DNA of 30,683 nt from Chloromonas sp. AAM2 (taxonomy: Eukaryota; Chlorophyta; Chlorophyceae; Chlamydomonadales; Chlamydomonadaceae), in NCBI GenBank assembly GCA_004335635.1, contig QAXH01001156.1, positions 1 through 30,683 on the forward strand. The letters run 5' to 3'. The position numbers and the translations under genes were made by a program. The notes beneath the pieces were generated by a model. The model was not told the DNA's origin and made no database searches. It worked only from the letters and a program-made list of their open reading frames with translations. Below are positions 20,202 through 30,683 of the stretch, in pieces. How positions within the stretch are numbered: position 1 is the first letter of the stretch; each line of letters starts with the position of its first letter.

Positions 20202-23200
20202 ATGGCCGGGCGTGGCAACGGTGAGGTCATCGACACCATCAGCAAGGCATGCGCTTACGGGGATTTTGAAAAGCTGCAAGGCTTCGTTCAGGCCAACTTG
20301 GACGTCGTCAACTTTCCCGATCCCCAAGGTTACCGACCGCTGCAGTGGGCCGCGCTCAACAATCGCGTATCTGAAGCGACATACCTTCTTTCGCAAGGAG
20401 CAGAGGTCAACGCAGCAGATCAGACTGGCCAGACAGCCCTACACTGGGCCTGTGTCCGGGGCAGTCTACCCGTCATCGAGACGTTGTTAAGACATAATGC
20501 TAACCCAGAGGCGCGAGACAACAGAGGCTACACTGCTGCACACGTAGCAGCCCAGTATGGACAAACAGCTGTGCTCTACCACTTGGCGCTTAAATGGCAT
20601 GTCGACATTGACACCCAGGACTTGGATGGCAGAACCGCCTTGCATTGGGCAGCATACAAGGGTTACGCGGACACAATCCGGCTGTTGTTAGTCTTGGATT
20701 GCAGATGCACGCTGCCAGACAAGGAGGGCTGCACGCCACTGCATTGGGCGGTGAGCGCGCAGCTGTCCAAAACCCCAGATCTTGCGCATGCACCCGTTCA
20801 AATCTTGTGTGCTGACATCAGCCTCTGTGCCGGTGATGCAGGCTATCAAAGGCAATGGAGAGGCATGCACGGTGCTATTGCAAGGAGGGTCTGTCTGCGT
20901 GCTGACCTTCAAGGATGTCACAGGCTCAACGCCAGCCCAGCTTGCACTGGAAAAGGGTCACCGGTACCTTGGCATGCATCTAGCAGACTACAAGCAGAAG
21001 CATGAGAACGGCAGCTGGTGGAGCAAGGGAGGCAAACTGGCGTGGCTTACCAGTACTCAGCTGTGCCCGGTCATCTGGATGTTGGGGTTAACGCTGATGG
21101 CCCTCTATGCCTACAAGGTTTGTGTGGGATGCATGCCAAAGGGCGGGGCTGCATAATAGTGGCTACATGGAAAGGCTAGTATGTGCTCCTGCAGGCAGGC
21201 TGGCAGGAGTGGCAGTAAGTGTAGGCGGCGCAGGTGGCAGTAAGTGTAGGCGGCCCACTAGGTGCAACAAAGCGGATTGTCACCATGCTTGTTTCCATTT
21301 CGTCTTTTTCTAGCAACTTGTGCCAGCGCACTTTCACACAACGCCGAGCCAATCGCCAAGCATGAACGACTACGCGGCACCCTCCAACATCTCCATTTTA
21401 TCTGCTAATGCTCATCAGTCAATGGAACGCCATCGCATGGCTTCTTCACCATCGTGGCCCTCCAGTCACTGCATGAAATCCTCTGCACTGCTGTGGCGCT
21501 CAATGCATGGATTGAATTGGCACCACATGGGCAGGTGCTTGTACTGCTGCTGACACGCCTTCAGGGCAGCAAAACCAGCCTTACTCTGATATGTTGTGCG
21601 CACTTCCCAAGGCATCAAAATAATTTCTCAGAGTCTATGTTGTGTGTCTCACATTGCTCGGCAGGTGATGAACGTCAACATGCATCCAGCAGTCACCACC
21701 CTCTCTTGGTCGGTCCAGGTGTGCTGTGCACTTGGGCTAGTCTTCCTGTACAAAACGACCACGTCAGACCCAGGTGGGTAGTCGACAAGCCATCACAAGC
21801 AGGCGTGGAGGAGCATGAAAACGCTGTACGGGTCGTGATACCACGTCGCCAGCTGTTTATCGGTGTGTCTGAGATGGACGAAACCCATGGACAGCCACAG
21901 ATACAGGGTGTAGTGTCTGGAATGGGCTCATGCATGTGTCTCATGCATGGGTCTCATCGTCCCAAGAATCATCCAATCTTACTTGCGAGTATTGCATCCA
22001 AACCTGGCTTTATTGACTCTCAGCAAAGAGAACCTTGTCAGAGTTCAAGTAGTCTGTACATAACAATAGCATTGGTACGTTAATACATGACGTGACTGAT
22101 GTTGGCAGTGAGACTGAGTGTCCCGCCCCTTGGCCGCAGGCTACATCCCTCGCAGCTATGACACTGGTTCCAAACGCGAGGAGGGCAGTCCGCAACAGAG
22201 CGCCTCGGGCAATGGCTCGTTTGGCAAATCCGCCACGCAGCATCTCCTAGGGGGCAGCCTCAAGGTAATGCGCCTCAAGGAACACAGGCAGCCATTGCAG
22301 CAGTACTTGGTATCTTTGTACAGTACGGCATCACTACTGTCAACAAGATGTCAGCCCTCTTCCTTTACCTTTAAGATGCTCATGTCGTTTGCTGATCGAG
22401 ATAAGTTAGAGAAAATCAGGCCTGGCTGTGGGTGTGAAGGCGCCAGACAATGGCTAGCAGCTACACGTCAAGCTGCATGTTATGCACCACGCGTGTGTGT
22501 GTGTGTGTCGCTTTTCACGCTATAGGATGAAGCATAGCATGCAGGCAGGCTTCTCGCTCCCCCTCAACAATTACTTGCGTAAAGCCATCACACTGATGAG
22601 AAAGTCAGCCAGATGATGTGTGCTGATCGCTCATTTCTGTGCTCCATGCCCTGTTCCGTGCAGGGCCTGGACTCCCCTGCCCTGTGGGCCGGTCACTGGC
22701 ACCAGCTGTGCGTGTCCTGTCGCATCGTCCGGCCCCTGCGGGCCAAGCACTGTGCGGTGTCCGACCGCTGCATCGAGTGCTTTGATCACTACTGTCCATG
22801 GGTGGGTGACTCAACTGCTTGCTTTCACATTGATTGGGTTGAACACAGACGTCGTGCACGATATCTGATCCGCTAATAGGTACCTTGTCGGCTGCCTTGC
22901 ATGCACATGCACAGGTACGTCGTGTTAGTGTAGGATCGCTCCAGCTGTCACATTTGCAGTCACATTATGGTTGCCCAGGCTCGCTGCAACAGCGAACGTG
23001 ACGAAGCCGCCTTCTCCGCTGGTTTAGACGTGCATATGGATAGATTGGGCTCTTGCAACCTCAGACGTTTATACGCTATTGCTGAGCAGTCATGACTGCC
23101 ATGTGTGCAGGTGGGGAATGCCATTGGCAAGGGAAATCGACACTATTTCTTGGTGTTCCTTTGGCTGGAGCTGTATGGGATGAGCGTTTCTGGGGTCATC

Positions 23201-24320
23201 ACGTGTGTGCAGCTCAAACACCATGTCTCAGGGTCCACGTGGAGCACTGGTAACGTGGTGAGTGACTGCGGAGTGATGCTTGACGTGTTGCCACCGCCAT
23301 CGAGTCACTTGACCACCTGTGTTTTTGATGTCACTTGACCACCTTTGTTTTTGATGTTTTGCAGGTGTGGTTGGTTGTGTTCATTTTGTTGGATTTGTTC
23401 GTTGGCATCAGTGTGGCAGCGCTTGCATGCGCGCAAGGGTCACAAGTTGCGCGTAACGTCACGACAAACGAGCTAGCCAACTGGCACAGGTGGGAGTATC
23501 TGAAGGACACGCACCAAACAGCAGCATTTCAAGTCAGTCAATGCAGACTGGTGTATCTGAACACACATAAAAGCTATGGGTCGTTATGTGACGCTGGTAA
23601 CGCAACTCTGGACGCTGACATGCAAGACCCAAAGCTCATGTGTCTTGACTGTCAGTTGTATCGATAGGCAAGTATGAGCTTTTCTTCATGATGCCGTGAG
23701 AGTTTCTGCTATTGTGACACGAAGGTGTCCAAGCCTGAAGGCATGCTTGTAGTCACCTTGTTGAAGGGCTTGCGGTGTATTGGGATGTGGCCTGGTCAGT
23801 GTATTCTTAGGCACCACAAGATCCCTCTGCACATTCTTGGAGTTGGCACAACGCCCTGCATGTGCTTGCCATCATCACATGACATGGCAGACGATTAAGT
23901 GTCTACCAGCACCAAATCATTCGCCCTAGTACAATCGACGTGTCATTTTAAAGCGCTTGCGTGCATGCTCACAGGTACAAGTACCTCCAAACGTCAGATG
24001 GCTCCTTCAGCAACCCATTCAACAAAGGTAAGCATGTGCGGGCCCAGCCATTGTACAGGCCTGTGTTGTGTATCATTCTACTACAGGCACGTGATGCACT
24101 GACATCAGGAAGCGTACTGCGAGGCTAGCTACAGTTTGCCGGTCTCTTTTGTTGGTCATGACGATCAGTCCATCGTCCAGTCATTTCCATCATGTCCATT
24201 ATTTGAGTATGTGAAATGCCTGTTCATTGCACAGGCTGCTGGAACAACTGCTGGGAAGTGTTTACGCCACATAAGACTCCCACCGCACCCGTCTACCTCT
24301 ACCAGCAATCCTCTGCATAG
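20202..24320 (+). CDS. Ankyrin-repeat DHHC-type protein S-acyltransferase (AKR1/TIP1 class) with a DHYC active site
   Basis: Nine exons give a complete 535-residue frame: 20202-20750, 20842-21117, 21665-21773, 22140-22264, 22664-22801, 23111-23257, 23365-23489, 23975-24027 and 24235-24320 (TAG). About six ankyrin repeats span residues 45-240 (TALHWA, TPLHWA, TPAQLA marks). Membrane segments lie at about 258-275, 285-304, 411-432 and 449-470, with DPG after the second. The cysteine-rich domain is in exons 5-6: CVSC at 369-372, HC at 382-383, then DHYCPW from 394 with catalytic Cys397. The conserved TTxE is TTNE (481-484), and a PaCCT-like NPFNKGCWNN follows near 503. Such enzymes attach palmitate to proteins at the Golgi or plasma membrane; yeast Akr1 and plant TIP1 share this ankyrin-plus-DHHC layout. 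Unusually, three of the four expected ligands of the second zinc site are replaced. The long third-exon gap (21118-21664) holds no exon that fits. Confidence 0.92.
21204..21256. repeat. Direct repeat carrying two decoy splice donors
   Basis: GTGGCAGTAAGTGTAGGCGG occurs twice about 29 bp apart inside intron 2 of the acyltransferase gene. Each copy contains GTAAGTG, a near-consensus donor, but no reading frame through them fits the gene. Confidence 0.7.
23302..23360. repeat. Tandem direct repeat just before a splice acceptor
   Basis: TCACTTGACCACCTGTGTTT and TCACTTGACCACCTTTGTTT, each followed by TTGATG, lie end to end immediately upstream of the acceptor of exon 23365-23489. The unit is about 27 bp. 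Confidence 0.75.
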
Positions 24321-25926
24321 CCTGGCCAGGCATTGCAAAGTACACGTCGGTCAGGGACGGCCGGCCTACATGCAAGCTGTTGCAAGCCATCAACATTCTG
24401 GCTTCAACATCCTGGCTTTGCAAGAATTGTTGCAACGCAGCTGAGTCCCCAGTTCACTGAACAAGCGGACACAGAGAAGCCGTGCGGGCAAGGTCCTTGG
24501 CTAGTGCATGCTGTCGTTGTGTGCCAGTGTGTGTCACCAATTCCAAGTCATGCAAATTTACTCCTCCAGTAACTGTCTGCCCCGCTGCTGTGTGACATTG
24601 CTTTGCTGAGTGAAGGGCATGTCGCAATGCTGAACGCCGTTGTCTCTTTGTCACTGTCAGCTGGTAACTTGCTTGTGCTTTCACTACGTGATTTGTGTTG
24701 GTGCACTGAACGCTTGGAAGCTGCGATGCTGAATCGTTGTCTCGTGCTCCGACGTTTGTTTCTGCTCATGCTGCTCAGGCTTCTGACTGTTGGCTCCTGA
24801 GCCGCGTGTCAGTTCCGCCTCAGCTGTGGCCGTTCAGGCCGTGTGTATGTACCAGACTGAGGCCTGTTTTCCTTGATGCTACCTCCTACCTTGAGTTTTT
24901 CTGGATGCCTAACCAGAGGGGAAAGCTTACACGGGCTGACGCCTGCACGATGATAGAAGCAGTGCATCAGGTTGGGAAGGCTTGTGTAAGGCGCTTTTGG
25001 TCTATACGTTCAATTATCTATGCTCATTACACGCATGTACTGGTACGCCTCTCTGGCATGCGTCTGTCACAGTGTGGTGTGCCTGAGTCAGTTCAAATTT
25101 CAAGGAGTTGAAACTGATTGAGCAATACGTGCCACGTCAGCCATGGTGTGAAGTCTATGTACTGGGGCAGCTGCAGCTGGAAGTGGTGCAATATGCGTGA
25201 ACAAAGATTATGAAGAGCTTGGAGCCCAGGCGCTCCCCGTGCCCTGGCTTCGCAAGCTTCCTGGCTGTTCTGTTAAGCTGTCCTGCTTAGCAAAACAAGA
25301 AGGACAATGCCAGGAAGGACAAAAGAAACCAAATATCATAATCTCTTCCCATGTTAATAGCAGAGGACATACAGGGCGTCAAGCACCGTTGCACAAGAAC
25401 TGCGATGACTGCGGGATGCTCATTCCTCAGCAAGCCAGCAGAGCCACCCAGCAGCGATAGATCGTTGTTCAAGCGGATTGTCTAGCGTTTGTGCACAGCA
25501 GCATGCCGGCTTGCCCACGCGTCCCCGTCGGGCCCCTGCCCTCCTGCTGATGCATGCAATTGCTACTCCCAGTGCCTGGTGGGAAAATTGCAAAGATGAC
25601 ACAGGTCAAAGTCAAGCTTTTTGCTCAGAAGTAGTCCGTCAGACTGCCAGATGCCGGTTGATGCGTCATGCCGGTCGATGAGTGGTGCAGGTTCAGTCAG
25701 GCCAGATTGTAAGGGTTCTGGTTGGACACAGGGTGGACGCAGGTTGAACACACTCCAGACCCGTCCATTCAACTTCAACCAGTTTTTCACGATCAACTTC
25801 ACACCGACGATTGTAACGGCACAACGTTGCGCACAGGCCGAAGCTGCATTACGCACCAGAAAAGAGGCGACTGTGTGTTCGCGTCTACCGCGCTCAGGAT
25901 CGTCAGGGCTGTAAAAGGAGAGTCGG
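24321..25926. other. Intergenic stretch: 3' flank of the acyltransferase and 5' flank of the glycosyltransferase
   Basis: No supported coding exon. A TGTAA at 24985-24989, about 665 bp after the acyltransferase stop, is the first candidate poly(A) signal. The rest should contain the promoter and 5' UTR of the glycosyltransferase gene; I see no TATA box close to its ATG. Confidence 0.5.
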
Positions 25927-28900
25927 ATGGTTCGCCCGCTTTGCTGCCGCCCACACGGCGCGCTCACGGCCGCTACCATCTATCACAGCCGAGACATCGC
26001 TGCCCCAAAGCTCCGCCAGGCCAATAGAATCTCCCCAGCTATCGCGCTCGTCTGCCTGCTGCTCCTGTCTCAACCACATTCCATATCATGCCAACAAATG
26101 GCCATCCCGGCTATTCTGCACCATGTATTCCTCGGTGGAAGCCTGAGTGGAAAGGAAGCGCTTGAGAGGCAGTTTGAAGATCCAAAGAGCAACTTCAGAA
26201 GGGAATGGCAGCGATCCTGCCAGGTGGGGTGGGGGGCCACTCGTACCATGGCGCTCTCAAGGATGCCTAAAAGGCCGCACTTGCTCTTTCAGTTCTTGCT
26301 CAGGTTTCAGTCAGCACGTACTCTCTTGTGCTGTACGGCTTTGTTGCACACCTTCAGATGTGCATGCCCATAATGCAGTGTGCTGAAACAAAGACGTATT
26401 CAATTGTGGATGTATCTGTTTTGTGATGCTTTTTCCTCATTTGTACTTTGTAATTGTATCTAATTAGCGCTCAACACCGCACACCTGTGCAGGTGCAATG
26501 TGGGAGCTCTGCAACTATTTTTCTAGTTGCCTTTACTTTTTTTGTTAGTGGTTGTTAACGAAGAGCGCCCCACACCGCACGATGCATGTGTACGCGTTCA
26601 GGTGCAGCACCCCTCATGGCGCTACATGTTGTGGGATGAGGCCGCAACCGAGGGCCTGCTGAGGGAAAGGTACCCAGAGTTCCTGCCAATATACAAGGGC
26701 TTGCCACGCATTGTGATGAAAACGGACATGATTCGCATGTTCATCCTTCATGCATATGGTGGTGTCTACATGGTAAGTCCGGTATGTGGCGTTGCTAGTA
26801 GGAAAGATTTGGAGGTTTGGGTCATCTATGCATCTATGATTGCAGGAGTGCTGTTCTGATGTAGCACTGAGTTCCGAGGCGAAGAGCAGCAGCCTTGCAC
26901 AATGCAAGAAAGCGTGCAAGTGGTTGAACCAAGCAGTTCAGGCTGTCCAGGTGTTATTGGACGGCCCGTTGCGGTTGGGGTACTCTGCAAACGTCAGGTC
27001 GAGTGACCACCCTTGTCGGGCGGGCAGACAACTTGGTATGACCTAAGAGCAACACCACCGCACTGTTTTGGAACCTTAGTTTTTTTTGTTGCAAAATCGG
27101 TTTGTAAAATCTACAGTTTCTTGCATATGCCTGTGATTAATGCAGGACCTGGATATGGAGTGCTTCACGAACATGCCTGTGATTAATGCAGGACCTGGAT
27201 ATGGAGTGCTTCACGAACATGGAACCGGCATTGGCTGGGAAAAGCTTGATTTTGCCCCAAGGAAACAGCATAATGCACGGTGTCACGGTGGTTCAAAACG
27301 GCCAGGTGGGGGAAGCATCATACCAGAAGGCTACATGTGGTTATGTAATTTCGACCAAGGCTGCAGCTATCTCAACGGCATTGCTGTGTTTTTTGACTGG
27401 CATCACCGCTCCAATCATATCAGCTTTCAGAAGAGCCTGTAGACACCCTTTTTTTGCCTTGGTTCTGTTCTTTTGACGGTTCAGGTGGTGTGCATATGAT
27501 AAGCATTATCGGAGATTGCAAACTTGGGCATTCTGCTAAGGGTCCATATGCAGTCAATTGCATTCGAGCATGTACAGTGGGAGCAAGGAGCTGCCAAACT
27601 GCTGAAATCTCACCGCACTCATCTTAACTGCTGACATTTGCCACGTGTGGTTGCCTACCTCGTAGTTGGGAGGTGTACCAGGGCATGAGTTCTGGGACCT
27701 GATGTTTGAGCACGTCCGACGGGAAGCTGAACACAATGGTAGCAAATGGGAGCAGAGCACCTACGTGATGGATTTTGCTGGCCCATGCGCACTGGGTAAG
27801 GTCTACAAGGTGAGCTAACAAAAACGATACATACATACACGATGTATGTACCGTATTGTTCAGCGAATTTCGGAATCAGCTTCGTAAAAATCCTCAAATT
27901 TTGGCATCGGAATTTCAAGAAAACTTGAGGTTCGTTAAACCGAAATTCTCAAAGGTGGCATAAAACCAGGTTTGTAAAATCGTTGAGTCAGAAACAGCTC
28001 CTGCCTTGCAGCGCAAGCTCTAGGTGTTAGTTACAGGCAAACCCTGTAATACTGGTGCACATCAGTGGCAAAACCAGTGCTGGATGGCTCAGTATCAGTG
28101 GTTTTTTAAGCCGTTCCAACGGCGAAAATGTGCGCAAAACTTGAGGTTAGTTTCAGTGAAAAGCTCAAACAGCCAAAAACCAGATTCGTAACTATTTTCT
28201 GACCATCAGGTTCCGAAATTCGCTGAACAATACGGTATACGATATATAACAATATGCAAGTAGCCCCCCCTAGGAAGCCATACTTTCAAGAAGATGGGTG
28301 GTTGTGAATGGTGACTTGGTGGAATTTTACAGTTTTCTGTTGACGAAGTGCACGAGGATGCAATTCATGCTTACACTTGCCAGGAAAGAAAGAAAGAAAG
28401 AAAGTGCCGGTCGACGTAACTGAGGCGGCACCAAGCATGCATGCACTGGGCTATGCCTTGCGAGCATTGGTTGCGTCCCACACATGCTGGACTGAGGACT
28501 GCAGTACCTCACCAGCACATGCACAGTACACCCAATGCGCACCAGCCAGGCATCAACAGGGAAGCCCACATGCACAGCAAACAATATCCACACGCACATA
28601 CTTACGTAAGTGAAATTCACACTAGTCATGATCGACTCACTCATGACTCACTCAGTGTGCCAAGGAACTGATTTAGTAGTGATGATGCACGCTTGCCATG
28701 CAAAAGCTGTTCGGTTCTTTGCTTGTGCTTATACGCAGAACTGGGCTTCAAGAGAAAAAGAAGTCCCCGCTTTGATCCCACCCGGCAATTTATTGCTGCA
28801 CTGCAAAACGTGAGGGGTGTGCCGAGGCATGGAGGGCGCTTGCATAGTTGTGGAGTTGTTGCTGCTGCTGCCGCTGCTGCTGTTCTTGCTCTTGCTCTTG

Positions 28901-30494
28901 TTCATGTCTTGTTCGTGTTGACATGAACTTCAGTCCAGGGAGGAAGGGGAGGGTGAATCAGAGAACCTAGTGGTCATCACTGCACTTTGGGAAATCACAG
29001 CAAAGTTAGAGTGCTTTCCTTTGCCCAGGGCGTTCAAGCTCTGCCTTTGATAGGCACAGATTGTCACACAGCGTAGGAACAGTGGTGACGTAAGTCAAGG
29101 TGCCAAACAACCGGGGTAAGCTGAACGACTGCTGTGTCCTTGCAGAAGGGACATGGAGTGCCATGCAGCGCTGGCTCGTTGCCAACCGTTTCTACGCAGC
29201 AGAGGTCTTTGTGGCTGGGCCAAGTCCAGGGCAGCAGTACAGGGCTGCCCAGACAACGACCAGGGAGTGCCGGAAGGGTCACTGATGGCGAGCCTTTGCT
29301 TGCAGCCTGGTGCGTCAGGGCTGGCACAATATTCATCATCATGATCACAGTTACATGGTTCAACCGCGGTACTGCAGCCAGGCACAATGTCTCTCCAAGA
29401 ATCGCGCGCTGACAGTCACTATGCCAGGACAGCTTGCACTGGTAACAGGGTGCAGAGTACACATGTGATGACTAGCAACACGGTTCCATGTTGGAACTGG
29501 GGCACCCCTGGTCTCAGTCCAAGTCGTAAAACCAAGTGAGCAGAGCGTGACCGTCAATCCAGCCCAATGGCCAAGGACTAGACACATTTCAGGCCTTCAG
29601 GCTGAACCCAAGTAGCTGACATATATGTGTTTACACCAGGGAAGCCGCCAGAGAACAAAGAATGGGATGGGCACCCCCTGGGCCTACCCTGAGCAACAAA
29701 GCCGAACGAACACAGCGAACAAAGCAGGCAAGGCAGGCCAGCTGAAGGCAAACGACCTAGCAAATCAACGATGAACTTGACAAACAACGACTTGGCAAAT
29801 CAACGCTGAACAAAGTAGGTGGGGTGGAAAGCTTACGGTAATTTTGTGGTCCATGCCGGAAGTAGCCCAGATTGGGGCAATGGCCCAGTCAACCCCCCGG
29901 GGAGCTTATATTCTGTGCCGGTAGGCACAGGGGTGTGGGTGGGTGGGTCAAAGGAGTACAGGGAAATGCGAGGATTCAAGGGCGATTCAAGGGCCAGCCA
30001 TAAGCCGGAATTATATCTAAACATGTCATTGTGACAATCCGTAATCGTACACCTCCGGTTTGGCAAAGGTGCCCAGGACTCTGGGAGTTGACTCTAACCT
30101 GAACAATGTTGTCTGTTTGCATCTGATGCATTGTCCTCCCCCCTCCCAAACGCCCCTCCCTGACCAACAGTGAGTTATGCAGAGGCAAAAGTTATGAGAG
30201 TAGTTCTCCCCCTGAAAGTACACCGTCTTTTGTACTACGATTTTCACCGTGTTTTTCGCGCCACCCACCCTGACTCCATGCCCTGCAGAGGCCGCTGAGC
30301 CGCTCATACAGGACGGCTTGAACGTCACTGAATGCGTCGTCAGATTTGGCAACATGACCGGCGTGCATCATTACTCAAGCACTTGGTGGCCTGCTGAATG
30401 GTTCAAGAAGATGAATGTTGACAAGCAGGACGAAGCGGGCGACGATCGGACGCAGGTGACGTACATGCTTGACGTACTGTGTACCACTGCTTGA
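25927..30494 (+). CDS. GT32 (Och1-like, DXD-motif) glycosyltransferase
   Basis: Exons joined in phase are 25927-26223, 26602-26772, 27192-27305, 27666-27795 and 30289-30455. Reading on past 30455 meets TGA at 30492-30494, giving about 306 residues; alternatively a GTGACG donor at 30456 leads to an exon outside the window. A short hydrophobic stretch at residues 37-48 could be a signal anchor. IPAILHHVFLGG (60-71) is the family's N-terminal strand, KTDMIRMFILHAYGGVYM leads to the metal-binding DLD (157-159), LGGVPGHEFWDLMFEHVRRE follows, and GVHHYSSTWW is the C-terminal motif. The expected role is sugar transfer from a nucleotide sugar to a glycoprotein or glycolipid in the Golgi; the substrate is unknown. 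Exon 4 ends at CTGG|GTAAGG (phase 1) and rejoins 30289 as a Glu codon. Its last intron is 2.5 kb and contains a MITE. Exon 2 has tandem acceptors (CAGGTGCAG), giving optional Val-Gln. Confidence 0.8.
27127..27221 (+). repeat. 46-bp tandem duplication over the acceptor and DXD codons of the glycosyltransferase
   Basis: Copy 1 is 27127-27172 and copy 2 is 27173-27218, identical over 46 bp (start ATGCCTGTGATTAATGCAGG). Each copy includes the cag acceptor and the codons for DLDMECFTN. Use of the second acceptor (exon from 27192) keeps the family frame. Use of the first (27146) adds 46 bp and shifts the frame, ending at TAG 27440-27442. Confidence 0.95.
27851..28235. mobile_element. Mariner-like MITE with about 25-bp inverted ends and TA duplication
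   Basis: The left end CCGTATTGTTCAGCGAATTT (continuing CGGAA, 27851-27875) is the exact reverse complement of 28211-28235. TA dinucleotides flank both sides (27849-27850 and 28236-28237). The 385-bp interior has no coding frame and contains related internal segments (AACTTGAGGTT near 27922 and 28138; AAAACCAG near 27963 and 28178). TA target sites are the mark of Tc1/mariner elements. It sits in the last intron of the glycosyltransferase gene. Confidence 0.8.
28382..28404. repeat. (GAAA)n microsatellite
   Basis: Five GAAA units in the last intron of the glycosyltransferase gene. Confidence 0.8.
28850..28960. repeat. Degenerate (TTG/CTG)n tract followed by the CAGTCC-GGGAGGAAGGGG motif, copy C
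   Basis: Degenerate GTTGCTG/CTTG triplets end in GTTGACATGAACTTCAGTCC, then AGGGAGGAAGGGGAGGG. After the triplet tract it aligns with copy A (ACATG, TCAGTCC, GGG-GGAAGGG). It lies in the last intron of the glycosyltransferase gene. Confidence 0.5.
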
Positions 30495-30546
30495 CAAGTT
30501 GTGTACCACTGCCACACTGCTTGACAAGGTGTGTGTTGTGTACCGT
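30482..30546. repeat. Short interspersed direct repeats after the last visible glycosyltransferase exon
   Basis: GTGTACCACTGC occurs twice and GCTTGACAAG(T/G)TGTGT twice within 65 bp, suggesting local duplication. Confidence 0.6.
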
Positions 30547-30612
30547 AGCCTCGTCTAAAATTCGTGACAACCAAGTCTGCACGTTCACGTCTTCAAATTC
30601 TATGTGCTGGTA

Positions 30613-30683
30613 CTGGTATAGGTACAGGTATAGGTACAGGTATAGGTACAGGTATAGGTACAGGTATAGGTACAGGTATAGGT
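30613..30683. repeat. 12-bp minisatellite running off the right edge
   Basis: About six copies of GGTATAGGTACA reach the last base of the window. The unit differs from plant/algal telomere repeats (TTTAGGG or TTTTAGGG). Confidence 0.9.

Noticed and set aside
28377..28613. 78-residue plus-strand frame followed by a GTAAGTG donor
   Set aside because: It begins in a GAAA microsatellite, has no GT32-like sequence and would not keep phase.
28736..28809. Possible exon with AG acceptor and GTGAGG donor in the glycosyltransferase gene
   Set aside because: Its length breaks the phase between 27795 and 30289, and the product has no family motif. The direct junction is in frame and fits the family.
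30613..30683. Terminal repeat as a telomere
   Set aside because: The unit GGTATAGGTACA is not a telomere repeat, and it stops only because the window does.

Overview
This window looks like nuclear DNA from a eukaryote, most likely a green alga (Chlorophyta, chlamydomonadalean-like). I infer this from many short exons with GTGAG/GTGGG donors and tgcag|G acceptors, abundant (GT)n, (TTG)n and minisatellite repeats, Ala/Gln/Gly-rich linkers, and gene families typical of the plant/algal lineage. I see no operons, ribosome binding sites, tRNA or rRNA genes, or CRISPR arrays. All gene models were built by hand from splice-site phase and homology, with no transcript data.

Layout. (1) About 1-6701, minus strand: ten phase-compatible exons of a large protein, open at the left edge. 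In order it has a PH domain (C-terminal part seen), low-complexity linkers, a coiled-coil-like exon, an armadillo/FH3-like region and an FH1-like array of 25-residue proline repeats. This is a formin-type layout; an FH2 domain would lie beyond base 1. (2) About 6700-10830: no gene I can support, but a 704-bp element with perfect 29-bp inverted ends and a 32-bp minisatellite. (3) 10832-14617, plus: an RNA-binding protein with one RRM and a long Gln/Ala/Ser/His-rich tail. (4) 14618-17891: 3' flanks of two convergent genes, with repeats. (5) 17892-19913, minus: a three-exon PTRHD1 (Pth2-fold) homologue. (6) 20202-24320, plus: a complete nine-exon, 535-residue ankyrin-repeat protein S-acyltransferase (AKR1/TIP1 class), head-to-head with PTRHD1 across 288 bp. 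(7) 25927 to about 30490, plus: a GT32/Och1-type glycosyltransferase with a DXD motif and a 2.5-kb last intron holding a mariner-like MITE.

The genes form no shared pathway. Two are linked by their endomembrane role (acyltransferase and glycosyltransferase), and two share a divergent promoter region. The best leads are: the DHYC active site with coordinated loss of the second zinc site in the acyltransferase; a 46-bp tandem duplication that copies the splice acceptor and DXD codons of the glycosyltransferase; the TA-flanked MITE; the 704-bp inverted-repeat element and its solo end 8 kb away; and a (TTG)n-plus-motif repeat family found in introns of three different genes.
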